Assembly (NCBI RefSeq): GCF_029688625.1
Contig: NZ_JARULC010000002.1
Span: forward strand, 124,001-188,000
Source: Qipengyuania marincola
GTDB lineage: Bacteria > Pseudomonadota > Alphaproteobacteria > Sphingomonadales > Sphingomonadaceae
Length of the DNA: 64,000 nt
Direction of reading: 5' to 3'
Of this stretch, positions 46,726 to 55,761 are shown in pieces. Position 1 is the first letter of the stretch. Each line of letters opens with the position of its first letter. The notes under the pieces are model-generated. The model had not been told where the DNA came from. It ran no database searches and saw only the letters and a list, made by a program, of their open reading frames with translations. The translations under genes were made by a program, and so were the position numbers.

Positions 46726-47583
46726 TCAAGCCGCGTTGCTGTGCGCGGCGGGTTGAAGCCAGTGTGAAAGATCGCGCCCGATGAGGCGCTCGAGCGCCTG
46801 GATGTCGGCGTGATAGAAATCCTGAAGCCGCGACCGCAGATCATCGTCGAGCGGCGGATAATCGATCTCGCGTGCGAAAAGGCCGCGCGTCCGTTCGAAC
46901 AGCGAATGCCCGCGAAGGGGCTTGGCGATCGGCTTGAGCGGCGCGAGCGCTCGCCGGATCGGCAGCGGCAGGAAACGTTCGCTGCTATCGTTCTGCGAGC
47001 GGGCGGCAAGATCGCCATCGTAATGCGGCGCGATGCCGAGATGCTGGCAGGTCTGCACGAGCGTGGCCTGCGGGTCGCGCTTCACGTCTTCGAACAGGAA
47101 GACGAGCATCTGCCGGCGGTCGAATTCGTCGAACCAGCGATCCAGGTGATGCGCGTAGAGACCGTTGTCCAGGAAACGCGGCATCTCGGCCTGTCGCGCG
47201 TCGAGATAGCTCGCGACGTCGCCGCTCACATGGCCGCGACGAAACAGCATCTTGTAGTCGGAGTAAGCCCGGTCGACCGGATTGCGAAACTGAACGACCA
47301 GCTTGATATCGGGATAAGCGGCGGCGATCCGCGCAGCAGCCTGCGGGTTAGCCAAATAGTCTGCGGTTTTTTCTCCCCACAGAACGCGCGTTTCCTTGTG
47401 ATCGGGAAAGAGGCCGCGATACCACTCCCAGCCATTGCCATGGTCGCGCGAAAAGAAGTGCGGCTCGATGTCGGGCATGAATGCCTGCGGATGATGTTGC
47501 AATTGAACCTGCAACCAGGTTGTCGCAGCCTTGATCGCGCCGATCACGATGAAGTCGAGCGGTGGGCGAGCGAGTTCCTTCAT
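46726..47583 (-). CDS. Sulfotransferase, heparan N-/tyrosyl-type subfamily (EPS)
   Basis: 285 residues. The 5'-phosphosulfate loop is FIVIGAIKAATTWL near residue 12, where this subfamily usually has G-x-x-K-x-G-T-T. The 3'-phosphate site is VVQFRNPVDRAYSDYKM. The pattern is that of NDST/HS sulfotransferase-like bacterial enzymes, distinct from the one at 37323. It should sulfate a sugar, using PAPS. It overlaps the aminotransferase gene by four bases, suggesting it may act on the amino sugar or its product; this is inference. Confidence 0.85.
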   Translation of the reverse strand: MKELARPPLDFIVIGAIKAATTWLQVQLQHHPQAFMPDIEPHFFSRDHGNGWEWYRGLFPDHKETRVLWGEKTADYLANPQAAARIAAAYPDIKLVVQFRNPVDRAYSDYKMLFRRGHVSGDVASYLDARQAEMPRFLDNGLYAHHLDRWFDEFDRRQMLVFLFEDVKRDPQATLVQTCQHLGIAPHYDGDLAARSQNDSSERFLPLPIRRALAPLKPIAKPLRGHSLFERTRGLFAREIDYPPLDDDLRSRLQDFYHADIQALERLIGRDLSHWLQPAAHSNAA

Positions 47584-48824
47584 CCTGCGCTCTCCAGCCG
47601 CTCGATGACCTCGACCAGGCGGGCGCCGATGGCATGCGATCCCTCTTCGTCCAGCGTGTGATCGACGGGGAACATGATTGTGTGCCGACCAAGATCGTGC
47701 GCCGCCGGCAAGTCGCGATCCTTTCGCGCCGGGACGCCGGCAAAGGCACCTTCGCGGCTCATGTCAGGGCAGGAACCGCTACCGCAGGCGATGCCGTCGG
47801 CATGCAGCATGGCGAGAATCGCGGGCCGGTCCACCGATCCATGAAGAGCATCGGGCTTGAGCCGCAGATAGCATTTGTAGAAGGCGTGTTCGGCCTGTGC
47901 AGGCAGGTGCATGCGCGCGATCGCCGGATGCCGGCAAGCCGCATCCATCAGGGCCTGCGCATTGCGACGGCGCTGCTTGAGCCAGGCGGGCAGCTTCCTC
48001 AATTGCGCTCGCCCGATTGCCGCCTGCATTTCCGTCATGCGGAAATTGCTCCCGAAGGATGAATGGCAAAAGCGGAATTCGCCCGCCGGCGCGGGGCTTG
48101 GCTGGGCCAGCTCGACCGGATCCTTACCGTGATCCTTGTAGGCCCAGGCGCGGCGCCAGACGGCTTCGTCGCGCAACACCACCATGCCGCCTTCGCCCCC
48201 GGTGGACATGATTTTGTCCGTGCAGAAGGAAAAGCACCCCGCATCGCCGAAAGAGCCGACCACGCGGCCATTCCAGCGCGCGCCGTGCGCCTGCGCACAA
48301 TCCTCGACGAGAAGCAGGCCGTGTTGCTCGCATACCGCGGCCAGGCCGTCCATGTCGCAGGGCTGGCCTGCAAGATGCACGCATACGACCGCGCGGGTTT
48401 CGGGACCCACCACCCTGGCAACAGACCGGGGGTCGATGTTCTGCGTGTCGGGTTCGACATCGGCGAAGACCGGCGTGGCGCCGATCGCGACGACCGCGCT
48501 GGTCGTGGCGAAGAAGCTGCGCGCAGGCACGATGACCTCGTCCCCTGGTCCGATGCCGAGCGCGCGCAAGGCCAGTTCGAGCGCGAGCGTGCCATTGGCA
48601 ACGGCGATGGCGTGCGGCATCCCGACGAATTCCGCGAACTCCCGTTCGAACGCTTTCGTCTCCTCGCCATGAACCAGCGAATTGGTTCGTCCGTCAGCCA
48701 ACACGGCGACGACGGCCTCCAGTTCGTCGGATTCGTGGCGCGGCCAGTGGGAGCGCGCGAACCCCGGTACGCTGCGCAGTAGCGGCTCGGCCCTGTCCGG
48801 AGTGGCGATGGTCGATGCTGCCAT
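47580..48824 (-). CDS. DegT/DnrJ/EryC1/StrS nucleotide-sugar aminotransferase
   Basis: 414 residues of the PLP-dependent sugar aminotransferase fold. The N-terminal part holds VANGTLALELALRALGIGPGDEVIVP, then VEDCAQAHGA (PLP-ring Asp), and the Schiff-base Lys204 in FCTDKIMSTGGEGGM. It adds an amino group from Glu to a 4-keto (or 3-keto) nucleotide sugar. It starts one base into the stop of the 4,6-dehydratase gene, so the pair probably makes a UDP-4-amino-4,6-dideoxy-HexNAc as in PglF/PglE. Cytoplasmic. Confidence 0.88.
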   Translation of the reverse strand: MAASTIATPDRAEPLLRSVPGFARSHWPRHESDELEAVVAVLADGRTNSLVHGEETKAFEREFAEFVGMPHAIAVANGTLALELALRALGIGPGDEVIVPARSFFATTSAVVAIGATPVFADVEPDTQNIDPRSVARVVGPETRAVVCVHLAGQPCDMDGLAAVCEQHGLLLVEDCAQAHGARWNGRVVGSFGDAGCFSFCTDKIMSTGGEGGMVVLRDEAVWRRAWAYKDHGKDPVELAQPSPAPAGEFRFCHSSFGSNFRMTEMQAAIGRAQLRKLPAWLKQRRRNAQALMDAACRHPAIARMHLPAQAEHAFYKCYLRLKPDALHGSVDRPAILAMLHADGIACGSGSCPDMSREGAFAGVPARKDRDLPAAHDLGRHTIMFPVDHTLDEEGSHAIGARLVEVIERLESAG

Positions 48825-50920
48825 CAGGCTTCCTCCACCATGCGCAGATTGGTGCTTTTGAGGCTGCCATCTTTTCCGAACACGAAATTGGCGGCGACGT
48901 CGGCATGGTGGGGCAGCGTGATGAGGTTGTGCGTAATCTGGCGAACCGTATCCTCGTTTCCGACGGCCACCTCATGCGCGAGCAGTTCGATCGCCCTGGT
49001 GATGAGCGGCAGTGGCACCGAGTTCGAATGCGCCTCGAAAACACCTGGAATGCCCGAATCGATCTGCGCCTCGCAGCTGTCGAACAGCTCCTCGTAAAGC
49101 TTTTCGCCGGGACGCAGTCCGGTGAAGCGAATGGCGATATCGACTTCGGGTTCCAGGCCGTAGAGGCGGATCATCCGGTTCGCGAGGTCGACGATCTTCA
49201 CCGGCGTACCCATGTCCAGCACGAAGATGCGACCGCGCCTCGTGTCTTCCTGAAGCGCATGGGTCGATCCTTCGAGGATGAGCTGGACTGCTTCCGACAC
49301 GGTCATGAAGAACCGCTCGATCTCGGGATGGGTGATGGTGAGCGGGCCGCCGGCAAGAAGCTGTTCCCGAAACAGCGGGACCACCGAACCGGAAGAACCG
49401 AGGACGTTGCCGAAGCGCACGGTCATGAAGCGCGGGGCATCTGCATCGTCGACCCCGCACAGGTCGAGCGACTGCGCATAGAGTTCCCCGACCCTCTTCG
49501 TCGCGCCCATCAGGCCGACCGGGTTGACCGCCTTGTCGGTACTGACCTGGACCATCGCCCGCGCCCCGTATTCGCACACCGCATCGGCGACGTTCTTGGT
49601 GCCGAGGATATTGGTGTGTGCCCCGGCACAGGGGTTGGCTTCAACCATGGGTACGTGCTTCAGCGCAGCGGCATGATAGACGATGCCGGGGCGGTGCTTG
49701 TCGAAGACGCGGCGTACTTCCGAACTGTTACGGATGTTGCACAGTGCCACGGCGAGTTTTTGCTGCGGGAAGGCATCGCGGATACGCTTCTCGATCGCGT
49801 AGAGATTGTATTCGCTGTGGTCGAGCAGCACGATCTTGACCGGATTGAAACTGGCCAGCTGCCATACCAGTTCGCCGCCGATCGTGCCTCCTGCACCAGT
49901 TACGAGGATGGTCTCGCCCGCGAGCTGGCGCACGACGCTGTCATCGCGAAACCGCAATTCCTCCCGCCCGAGCAAATCGGCAGTGGAAATCGTATCGTCA
50001 TTGGCGGCGCCGGAACTGTCGAGCAGTTGCCCCCAATCGTCGCCGACCTTGGTGAGCTTCAGTTGCAGGTCACGCGCCTGCCGCGCCAGCGTGGCGACCT
50101 GGCGCGTGCTCAGATTGATCCCGTCGTCGCACACCACGACCCCGTCGGGGCGCATGCCGCGCTGCTCGAGCAAGGCGGTTGCGGTCACGAGGCCGCTGGG
50201 CACACCGAGGACCGGGACGCCCCGCAATTGCACGATGGGACCATCCGATCCGGGAAGCAGTATCCCGCAAATATCGATCGGCGATGCCGGATGAACCCGC
50301 GTCATGTCGATAACCGAAGCGGCCCATTCGGCGCGACCGCACAGGATGACGCGCGAGGTGCCTTCGGCGAGGCTCCGTTTCGCAATCCGCGGAAAGCCGA
50401 CGTGGCGCAGCTTGCGAAAACCCCGGCGCGCCATGCGCATCATCTGCATGGCAAGGAAACTCAGGCAGAAATGCAGGAGGGCCAGCGTGGGCAACCTGTC
50501 GGTCAGGAATCCGAGCGGTTCGATGAAGGCGATCAGGGACCAGCCAGCCAGCAGGCCGATCGCCACGGCGACCCCCATGATGGCGCAATCGGCGAAGGAT
50601 ACGAAGCGCCAGCTGCGGCGATAGAGACCGAAGAGAAATTGTGTGGCCACGGCCGCACCACCAGCCAGCGCAATCGTCCATAGCGGAAAGATGGTGGCCG
50701 GTCCGCTTTCCGGCGCATTGAGGATCGGAAGGAGGAACAGCAGAGCGCCGGTGATTGCGAGGAAATCGAGCGTCATGACCCCCGCCAGACGGATCGTCTT
50801 GCGGAGCGGCAGGCTCGGCCCGGGAAGGTTGGCCAAGACACGTCCTATCGCCTGGTTGCGGCGGACAACCGGGCTCGCCGGCAAGTGGTCTCCACCCTGT
50901 ACGCCTTCCAGATTGGCCAT
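48824..50920 (-). CDS. Membrane-bound UDP-GlcNAc 4,6-dehydratase (PglF/WbpM-like)
   Basis: 698 residues from ATG 50920 (GGAG before it). Four hydrophobic segments lie in residues ~45-160, then a CoA-binding-like Rossmann domain (VILCGRAEWAASVIDM), then the SDR domain with TGAGGTIGG (341-349). The catalytic Thr461-Asp462-Lys463 with Met471 and Lys475 (STDKAVNPVGLMGATK) replaces the usual Tyr-x3-Lys, as in the retaining 4,6-dehydratases PglF and WbpM. It would make UDP-4-keto-6-deoxy-GlcNAc at the inner membrane. First gene of the dehydratase-aminotransferase-sulfotransferase operon. Confidence 0.88.
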   Translation of the reverse strand: MANLEGVQGGDHLPASPVVRRNQAIGRVLANLPGPSLPLRKTIRLAGVMTLDFLAITGALLFLLPILNAPESGPATIFPLWTIALAGGAAVATQFLFGLYRRSWRFVSFADCAIMGVAVAIGLLAGWSLIAFIEPLGFLTDRLPTLALLHFCLSFLAMQMMRMARRGFRKLRHVGFPRIAKRSLAEGTSRVILCGRAEWAASVIDMTRVHPASPIDICGILLPGSDGPIVQLRGVPVLGVPSGLVTATALLEQRGMRPDGVVVCDDGINLSTRQVATLARQARDLQLKLTKVGDDWGQLLDSSGAANDDTISTADLLGREELRFRDDSVVRQLAGETILVTGAGGTIGGELVWQLASFNPVKIVLLDHSEYNLYAIEKRIRDAFPQQKLAVALCNIRNSSEVRRVFDKHRPGIVYHAAALKHVPMVEANPCAGAHTNILGTKNVADAVCEYGARAMVQVSTDKAVNPVGLMGATKRVGELYAQSLDLCGVDDADAPRFMTVRFGNVLGSSGSVVPLFREQLLAGGPLTITHPEIERFFMTVSEAVQLILEGSTHALQEDTRRGRIFVLDMGTPVKIVDLANRMIRLYGLEPEVDIAIRFTGLRPGEKLYEELFDSCEAQIDSGIPGVFEAHSNSVPLPLITRAIELLAHEVAVGNEDTVRQITHNLITLPHHADVAANFVFGKDGSLKSTNLRMVEEA

Positions 50921-51311
50921 TCCCTGCTCCCATCCCGATACGCTGGGCGATGGAGCCGGCATTGAACGAATGCGCACGGTCCATCGGATTTCGCACCCAG
51001 CCCTATCGCACCGCCGGTCGGCCTGCATTTGCTCTTCAAGCGATAAGTCGGAAGGGGAACGGCGTCGCATTGGTCTATCGAAAGCCCCGACCGCATCAGC
51101 CATAGGGCGCGGCCCGCTCCTGCCCCGTTCGGCTGCGCGACCGCTACCAAGGTAGGTCGGCTAACCCCAAAGGTTGAACGCCGATAATTCGGCTATCCTC
51201 CCGATTCGCGCTCCATTCATGGCCCTTCGCCCGTAATCTGGCCTGCATGTTTCATTCGAAGATTTTCGTATCGCCATGCGTCAGCGCAGGCATGAGCAAA
51301 GGAGGCCGCCG
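50921..51311. other. 391-bp divergent intergenic region, probable EPS promoters
   Basis: No credible gene. It separates the dehydratase operon (minus) from the glycosyltransferase-formyltransferase-deacetylase operon (plus), so it must hold both promoters. I see small inverted repeats, ctaccaaggtag at 51144-51155 and gccgataattcggc at 51180-51193, and AAAGGAGG just before the plus-strand start. No convincing -35/-10 pair was found by eye. Confidence 0.6.
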
Positions 51312-52517
51312 ATGAAGATCGCGGTCTTTTCCAGCCTTGCATTCTCGCTGGTCAACTTTCGCGGCAATCTGCTGCAGGACCTGCGCCATGCGGGGCATGA
51401 GGTAATCGCCGTTGCGCCAGACCGCGACGCCGCAGTGGAAGCAAAGCTGGCCGAATGGGGCATTGGCTTCGAACAAGTCCCCATGGCGCGCGCAGGGACG
51501 AACCTGTTGTCGGACTTCGGCACGCTTGCGGCGTATGTCAGGATGTTGCGCCGGCACCGGCCCGGCGCCGTCATCGCCTATACGCAGAAGCCGATCATTT
51601 ATGGCGGGATTGCAGCGCGGCTGTGCGGCATCAAGCGGTTCTACGCGCTGATGTCGGGCCTGGGCTATCTGTTCAGCGATGCCGCGAGCGGCCGCCGCGT
51701 TCTCAAGGCAGCATTCTGCCGGCTATATCGCGAGGGCCTGCGCGGCGCGAAACGCATCTTCGTTTTCAATTCGGATGATCGCCCGGACATGCTCGCCGCC
51801 GGGATCGTCTCGTTCTCGAGCCCCGTGGTCCAGGTCCCCGGATCGGGCGTCGATGTCGAGCGGTTCGCGCAAGCGCCCTTGCCCGATGGGCCGATCCATT
51901 TCCTGATGATCGGCCGGCTGATGCGCGACAAGGGAGTGTGGGAGTATGCCGAGGCTGCGCGGCAGGTTCGGGCATTGCATCCGGAAGCCCGCTTCAGCCT
52001 GATCGGCCGGCCCGAGCCAAGCAACCCGACCGGGCTCGACGATAGCGACATAGCGCGTCTCTCGCGCGACTATCCCGTCGAACGGATTCCGGAAACCAAC
52101 GAGATCCCGCGCTATCTGGCGAGCGCTCACGCGTTTGTTCTGCCGTCCTATTACCGCGAGGGTCTGCCACGGACGATCCTCGAAGCACTGGCGGTCGGAC
52201 GGCCCGTCATAACCACCGACATGGCGGGATGCCGCGATGCTGTCGTAGACGGTGAGAACGGCTTGCTCGTCCAGCCACGCGACGCGGCTGCGCTTGCCGA
52301 CGCGATGCTCCGGCTCGCCGGGGACCGTCAGTTGGTACACGAAATGGCGGCAAGATCCCGCAAGCTCGCCGAGGACGTCTACGACGTGCGCAAGGTCAAC
52401 GCGCTTCTGCTGCGAGAGATGGACCTTGACCGGATTTCCCGCGTGCCCGATCACGACGGTGAGAGGGCGAGGCCGGGCCCCACGCAGACGTCCCCGCTCG
52501 CGAAGGGATATCACTGA
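51312..52517 (+). CDS. GT4-family glycosyltransferase (PglA/CapM-like, EPS)
   Basis: 401 residues from ATG 51312, with a consensus AAAGGAGG seven bases upstream. The N-domain opens KIAVFSSLAFSLVNFRGNLLQDL, and the acceptor side has AYTQKPIIYGGIAARLCG. The donor domain has FLMIGRLMRDKGVWEYAEA and PSYYREGLPRTILEALAVGRPVI (EX7E). The sequence resembles the PglA/CapM/WbpT group that extends a diacetamido- or amino-sugar lipid. First gene of a plus-strand operon with formyltransferase and deacetylase. Confidence 0.88.
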   Translation: MKIAVFSSLAFSLVNFRGNLLQDLRHAGHEVIAVAPDRDAAVEAKLAEWGIGFEQVPMARAGTNLLSDFGTLAAYVRMLRRHRPGAVIAYTQKPIIYGGIAARLCGIKRFYALMSGLGYLFSDAASGRRVLKAAFCRLYREGLRGAKRIFVFNSDDRPDMLAAGIVSFSSPVVQVPGSGVDVERFAQAPLPDGPIHFLMIGRLMRDKGVWEYAEAARQVRALHPEARFSLIGRPEPSNPTGLDDSDIARLSRDYPVERIPETNEIPRYLASAHAFVLPSYYREGLPRTILEALAVGRPVITTDMAGCRDAVVDGENGLLVQPRDAAALADAMLRLAGDRQLVHEMAARSRKLAEDVYDVRKVNALLLREMDLDRISRVPDHDGERARPGPTQTSPLAKGYH

Positions 52518-52521
52518 GCCG

Positions 52522-53427
52522 ATGCGTATCGTTCTGGTTGGCGCGGTAGAAAGCACGCGCGTGGCATTGAAAGCCATGCGCGAAAGCGCGTGCGATGTGG
52601 CGATGGTCGTCACGCTCGATCCCGCCTTGTCCGGCCGTCATTCGGATTTCGTGGACCTGGCACCCGAAGCGCGCGCCGCGGGAGCCGACTTGCTCGCCAT
52701 CCGCAAGACGAATGACCCGGAAACCCTGAAAGCAATCGCGGACGCGGCACCCGATTGTATCTTCGTCATCGGCTGGTCGCAGATTTGCGGCCCGGATTTC
52801 CTGGCGATCGCGCCTGGCAAGACTTTCGGCTATCACCCCGCCCCGCTGCCACGCATGCGCGGGCGAGCAGTTATTCCATGGACGATCCTCGCCGACGAGA
52901 AGATTTCCGGCTCGAGCCTTTTCTGGATGGACGAGGGCGTCGATACCGGGGCGCTGCTCGCGCAGGAGTTTTTTCACGTCTCCCCTCGCGAAACTGCAGC
53001 CAGCCTTTACGACAAACACATGGTGGCGCTCGACACGATTGTCCGGCGAGCCATCGCGACACTGGCCGACGGCAGCGCGCGGGAGATCGCGCAGGACGAA
53101 GACTGTGCGACCTATTGCGCGCGTCGTCGTCCTGGCGATGGAGAGATCGACTGGGCGCGTTCCGCCGATGAAATCGACCGCTTGGTCCGGGCCACCGGGC
53201 GCCCCTATCCCGGTGCCTTCACCCACTCTGGCGAAACGCAACTGACGGTGTGGTCGAGTTCCCTCCCGCAGGATTGCAGACATCACGCCTCTCCCGGTCA
53301 GATCGTAGGGATCGACGGCGACGCCTTGGTGGTCCAGACCGGTTCCGGGACGATCAGGATCGAGGAGTGGAGCATGGCAGAAGACAAGCGCCCGCAGATG
53401 CATGCGATGTTGGGCCGAGCCTCATGA
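52522..53427 (+). CDS. Formyltransferase-fold protein (sugar N-formyltransferase candidate)
   Basis: 301 residues of the methionyl-tRNA formyltransferase/ArnA N-domain fold. The N-terminal Rossmann part starts MRIVLVGAVESTRVAL. The catalytic segment has His105 in GYHPAPLPRMRGR and Asp141 in FWMDEGVDTGALLAQ. The Asn two residues before His in ArnA and sugar N-formyltransferases is Gly103 here, as in some pseudaminic-type cluster members. The C-domain is Fmt-like. Likely uses N10-formyl-tetrahydrofolate to formylate an amino sugar. It starts five bases after the GT4 stop and overlaps the PIG-L gene by four bases. Confidence 0.8.
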   Translation: MRIVLVGAVESTRVALKAMRESACDVAMVVTLDPALSGRHSDFVDLAPEARAAGADLLAIRKTNDPETLKAIADAAPDCIFVIGWSQICGPDFLAIAPGKTFGYHPAPLPRMRGRAVIPWTILADEKISGSSLFWMDEGVDTGALLAQEFFHVSPRETAASLYDKHMVALDTIVRRAIATLADGSAREIAQDEDCATYCARRRPGDGEIDWARSADEIDRLVRATGRPYPGAFTHSGETQLTVWSSSLPQDCRHHASPGQIVGIDGDALVVQTGSGTIRIEEWSMAEDKRPQMHAMLGRAS

Positions 53428-54116
53428 CGGACATTTCGCCCCTCGACCACTTCGGGCGCATACTGGTTGTCGCGCCGCATCCCGATGACGAGGTACTGGG
53501 TTGTGGCGGAACCATCGCCCGCCTCCGCGACCATGGCCACGATGTGCACGTCGCTATCGTCACGACCGGCAAGCCACCGCAATTCCCGGCCGATCTGGTG
53601 ATGCAGATACGCAAGGAACTGGATGCCGCGCACGAGGTGCTGGGCGGAACCACCAAGCATTATCTCGATCTGCCGGCGGCGGCACTCGACACGATCGGTG
53701 CCGCTCAGATCAACGGTGCGGTGGCGGAAGTCGTGGCAAAGGTTAATCCCGATGCCGTCTTCGCGCCCTTTTTCGGCGACGTGCACGTTGATCACCAACT
53801 CGTCTTCAACGCCACCCTTGTCGCGTGCCGACCACGCTCTGCGGCAACGCCGCGCCTCGTCCTCGCATACGAGACGCTGTCGGAGACGAACTGGGCAGCT
53901 CCGCCGATCACGCCAGGGTTTCAGCCGAATGTCTTTGTAGACATCGGGGACACCCTGGAACGCAAGCTGGCGGCCTTCGCGAAATTCGAAAGCCAGGTGA
54001 AACCCTTCCCCGACGAGCGTTCGCTCGACACGATCAGAGCGCTTGCCCGCTTGCGCGGCTCGACCGTGTTCCGGCCGGCAGCCGAAGCGTTCATGCTGGT
54101 GCGCCAGATCGTTTAA
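53424..54116 (+). CDS. PIG-L-family deacetylase
   Basis: 230 residues from the ATG overlapping the formyltransferase stop (ATGA). The zinc motif PHPDDE (His19, Asp21/22) and the later HVDH (GDVHVDHQLVFNA) are those of LmbE/PIG-L GlcNAc deacetylases, which remove acetyl from N-acetylated sugars in free or lipid-linked form. In this operon it could expose an amine on the EPS sugar, perhaps before formylation or sulfation; this is inference. Cytoplasmic, no signal peptide. Confidence 0.88.
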   Translation: MTDISPLDHFGRILVVAPHPDDEVLGCGGTIARLRDHGHDVHVAIVTTGKPPQFPADLVMQIRKELDAAHEVLGGTTKHYLDLPAAALDTIGAAQINGAVAEVVAKVNPDAVFAPFFGDVHVDHQLVFNATLVACRPRSAATPRLVLAYETLSETNWAAPPITPGFQPNVFVDIGDTLERKLAAFAKFESQVKPFPDERSLDTIRALARLRGSTVFRPAAEAFMLVRQIV

Positions 54117-54264
54117 TCTGCGCGACGAAGGGTTGCCCCATTTTGGTACGCCATAATAGTTAGCGTTCGCATCGGACTCGACTCCCCAACTCCGTCGGTA
54201 TACCTAACCAATTATTGAATTCAGAGGTTGGTCGTTCCTTCGGGTCGAGACGGAGGACAACACG

Positions 54265-54978
54265 ATGCATTCTGAACAAGCTATACCGTTGGCGATCATC
54301 AGCCGGAATACTTTGGCACGAGAAGGTATGCGCCGCATCCTTCATGGTGAAACGTTCGAGGTCATAAAATCGAGCAATACAAGCTCGTTTCTTTCTGAAG
54401 AGAATGAAGACATCGCGCCGCGCATTGTCCTGCTGGACGAGAGCGACGAGTGCTGCGTGGCGACAGAAGTCGAGCAAATTCGCGAGCATTGCAGCGAAAC
54501 GCGAGTAGTCGTGCTGACCAACGAGTATGATTTCGACGCCATGGTCGAAGCGTTCCGGTCGGGCATTCACGGCTACATCGTGAAATCGATCGATTGCGAT
54601 CCGCTAATCGAGTCCCTGAAACTGGTGCACCTTGGCGAAAAGGTCATGCCGAGCGAACTGGCCAACCGGTTTCCGCAGCACTGGATCGATGAGAATTGTG
54701 CGACCAGTTCGCACAGCGATCTGCTGGACCTGTTGTCCGATCGCGAGCTCGAGACGCTGAGATTCCTGGTAGTGGGGGCGCCGAACAAGGTTATCGCGCG
54801 CAGTCTCGATATCAGCGAGGCGACCGTGAAGGTCCACGTAAAGGCGATACTCCGCAAACTGGACGTGCAGAATCGTACCCAGGCTGCGATCTGGGCAGTG
54901 CGCAACGGCATCAGCATGCAGCAGATGCCAGTCGACCAGCTGCCGAGCCCCGCGAGAGAGGAAACCGCGGCGGTCTGA
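54265..54978 (+). CDS. LuxR/NarL-type regulator with degenerate receiver
   Basis: 237 residues, preceded by GGAGGA. The N-terminal ~120 residues have the receiver fold: an Asp58 phosphoacceptor position (IVLLDES), Thr85 (VVVLTN) and Lys107 (YIVKS). The acidic pair that binds Mg2+ is replaced by Ser13-Arg14, so normal phosphorylation is doubtful. The LuxR HTH is at ~157-215 (LSDRELETLRFLVVGAPNKVIARSLDISEATVKVH). It is the last plus-strand gene of the EPS locus, 148 bases after the deacetylase, and probably regulates it. The receiver-coding half is AT-richer than surrounding genes. Confidence 0.85.
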   Translation: MHSEQAIPLAIISRNTLAREGMRRILHGETFEVIKSSNTSSFLSEENEDIAPRIVLLDESDECCVATEVEQIREHCSETRVVVLTNEYDFDAMVEAFRSGIHGYIVKSIDCDPLIESLKLVHLGEKVMPSELANRFPQHWIDENCATSSHSDLLDLLSDRELETLRFLVVGAPNKVIARSLDISEATVKVHVKAILRKLDVQNRTQAAIWAVRNGISMQQMPVDQLPSPAREETAAV

Positions 54979-55133
54979 TCGACCAATGCTAGAAGGCGCG
55001 TGAGGTCTCACGTGCTGCACCGCGGACGAGCAGGGAGGGGCGGGCGATGCCCCCTCCTATCACCGTCAACTCCCTGCCACCTCCCCCATCGCGCTGCGAA
55101 ACGCAGTGCGAGGGCAGGCGGGCATTTCACGAT

Positions 55134-55544
55134 TTACCGATCGTCACCTTCGGGTTCGAAGTCCAGCGCTGCGCTGTTGATGCAATAGCGCATCCCGCCT
55201 CGCTCGCGCGGCCCGTCCGGGAAGACATGGCCGAGATGGCCGCCGCAGTTCGAACAGGTGACTTCCGTGCGGATCATCCCGTGCGAGGTGTCGCGGTGTT
55301 CTTCGACGGCATCGCCCTCCGCCGGGGCTACGAAAGCCGGCCAGCCACAACCGCTATTGTATTTGTCGTCGCTCTCGAACAGCTTTTGGCCGCAGCCGGC
55401 GCAGTAATATTCGCCCTCGTCGAAATGCTTGTCGTACTTGCCGGTAAAGGCCCGCTCCGTTCCGGCCTCGCGCAGCACATGATACTGTTCGGGGGTCAGC
55501 GTCTCGCGCCAATCGGCGTCGCTGCGTTCGGTCTTTTCGGTCAC
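55134..55544 (-). CDS. msrB: Peptide-methionine (R)-S-oxide reductase
   Basis: 136 residues. The structural zinc is held by C48/C51 (YYCAGCG) and C97/C100 (TCSNCGG). The catalytic Cys121 lies in [10 protein letters not shown], with HVFPDGP before it. It reduces the R-epimer of methionine sulfoxide and complements MsrA (13782-14324). It has normal family length and no signal peptide, so it is cytoplasmic. It is divergent from rpsT across about 217 bases and convergent with the LuxR-type regulator, with 155 noncoding bases between. Confidence 0.95.
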   Translation of the reverse strand: MTEKTERSDADWRETLTPEQYHVLREAGTERAFTGKYDKHFDEGEYYCAGCGQKLFESDDKYNSGCGWPAFVAPAEGDAVEEHRDTSHGMIRTEVTCSNCGGHLGHVFPDGPRERGGMRYCINSAALDFEPEGDDR

Positions 55545-55639
55545 CTATGTCTTCCCTTCGCCTCGATCGATCTTATCTAGGCTAACAGCCAAGGCGTGCT
55601 CACGTTCCAGCAGTGCACGCTATCGGGCGACACATGTAC

Positions 55640-55668
55640 TTGACGATTCGCATGACGGGGGCTAAGTG
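55640..55668 (+). promoter_or_regulatory. Possible rpsT promoter
   Basis: ttgacg at 55640-55645 is a good -35 box. Seventeen bases later lies taagtg (55663-55668), a weak -10. The spacing and position about 95 bases before the rpsT ATG are reasonable, but the -10 is poor. Confidence 0.3.
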
Positions 55669-55761
55669 CGCCGCTTTCCGGCGGCCCGCAGGCTGCCTTT
55701 TCGTAACGCCCAGACGAGATTTTTGCCGCGCCATTCCAGGTGCGGCCTGACGAGGACAAAT

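Noticed and set aside
48815-50683. 622-codon plus-strand frame
   Set aside because: Lies wholly inside the 4,6-dehydratase gene on the other strand, whose motifs and membrane segments are clear.
54999-55012. cgtgaggtctcacg palindrome as a terminator of the LuxR gene
   Set aside because: Stem of six with a two-base loop and no T-tract; more likely chance or a small operator, not supported.
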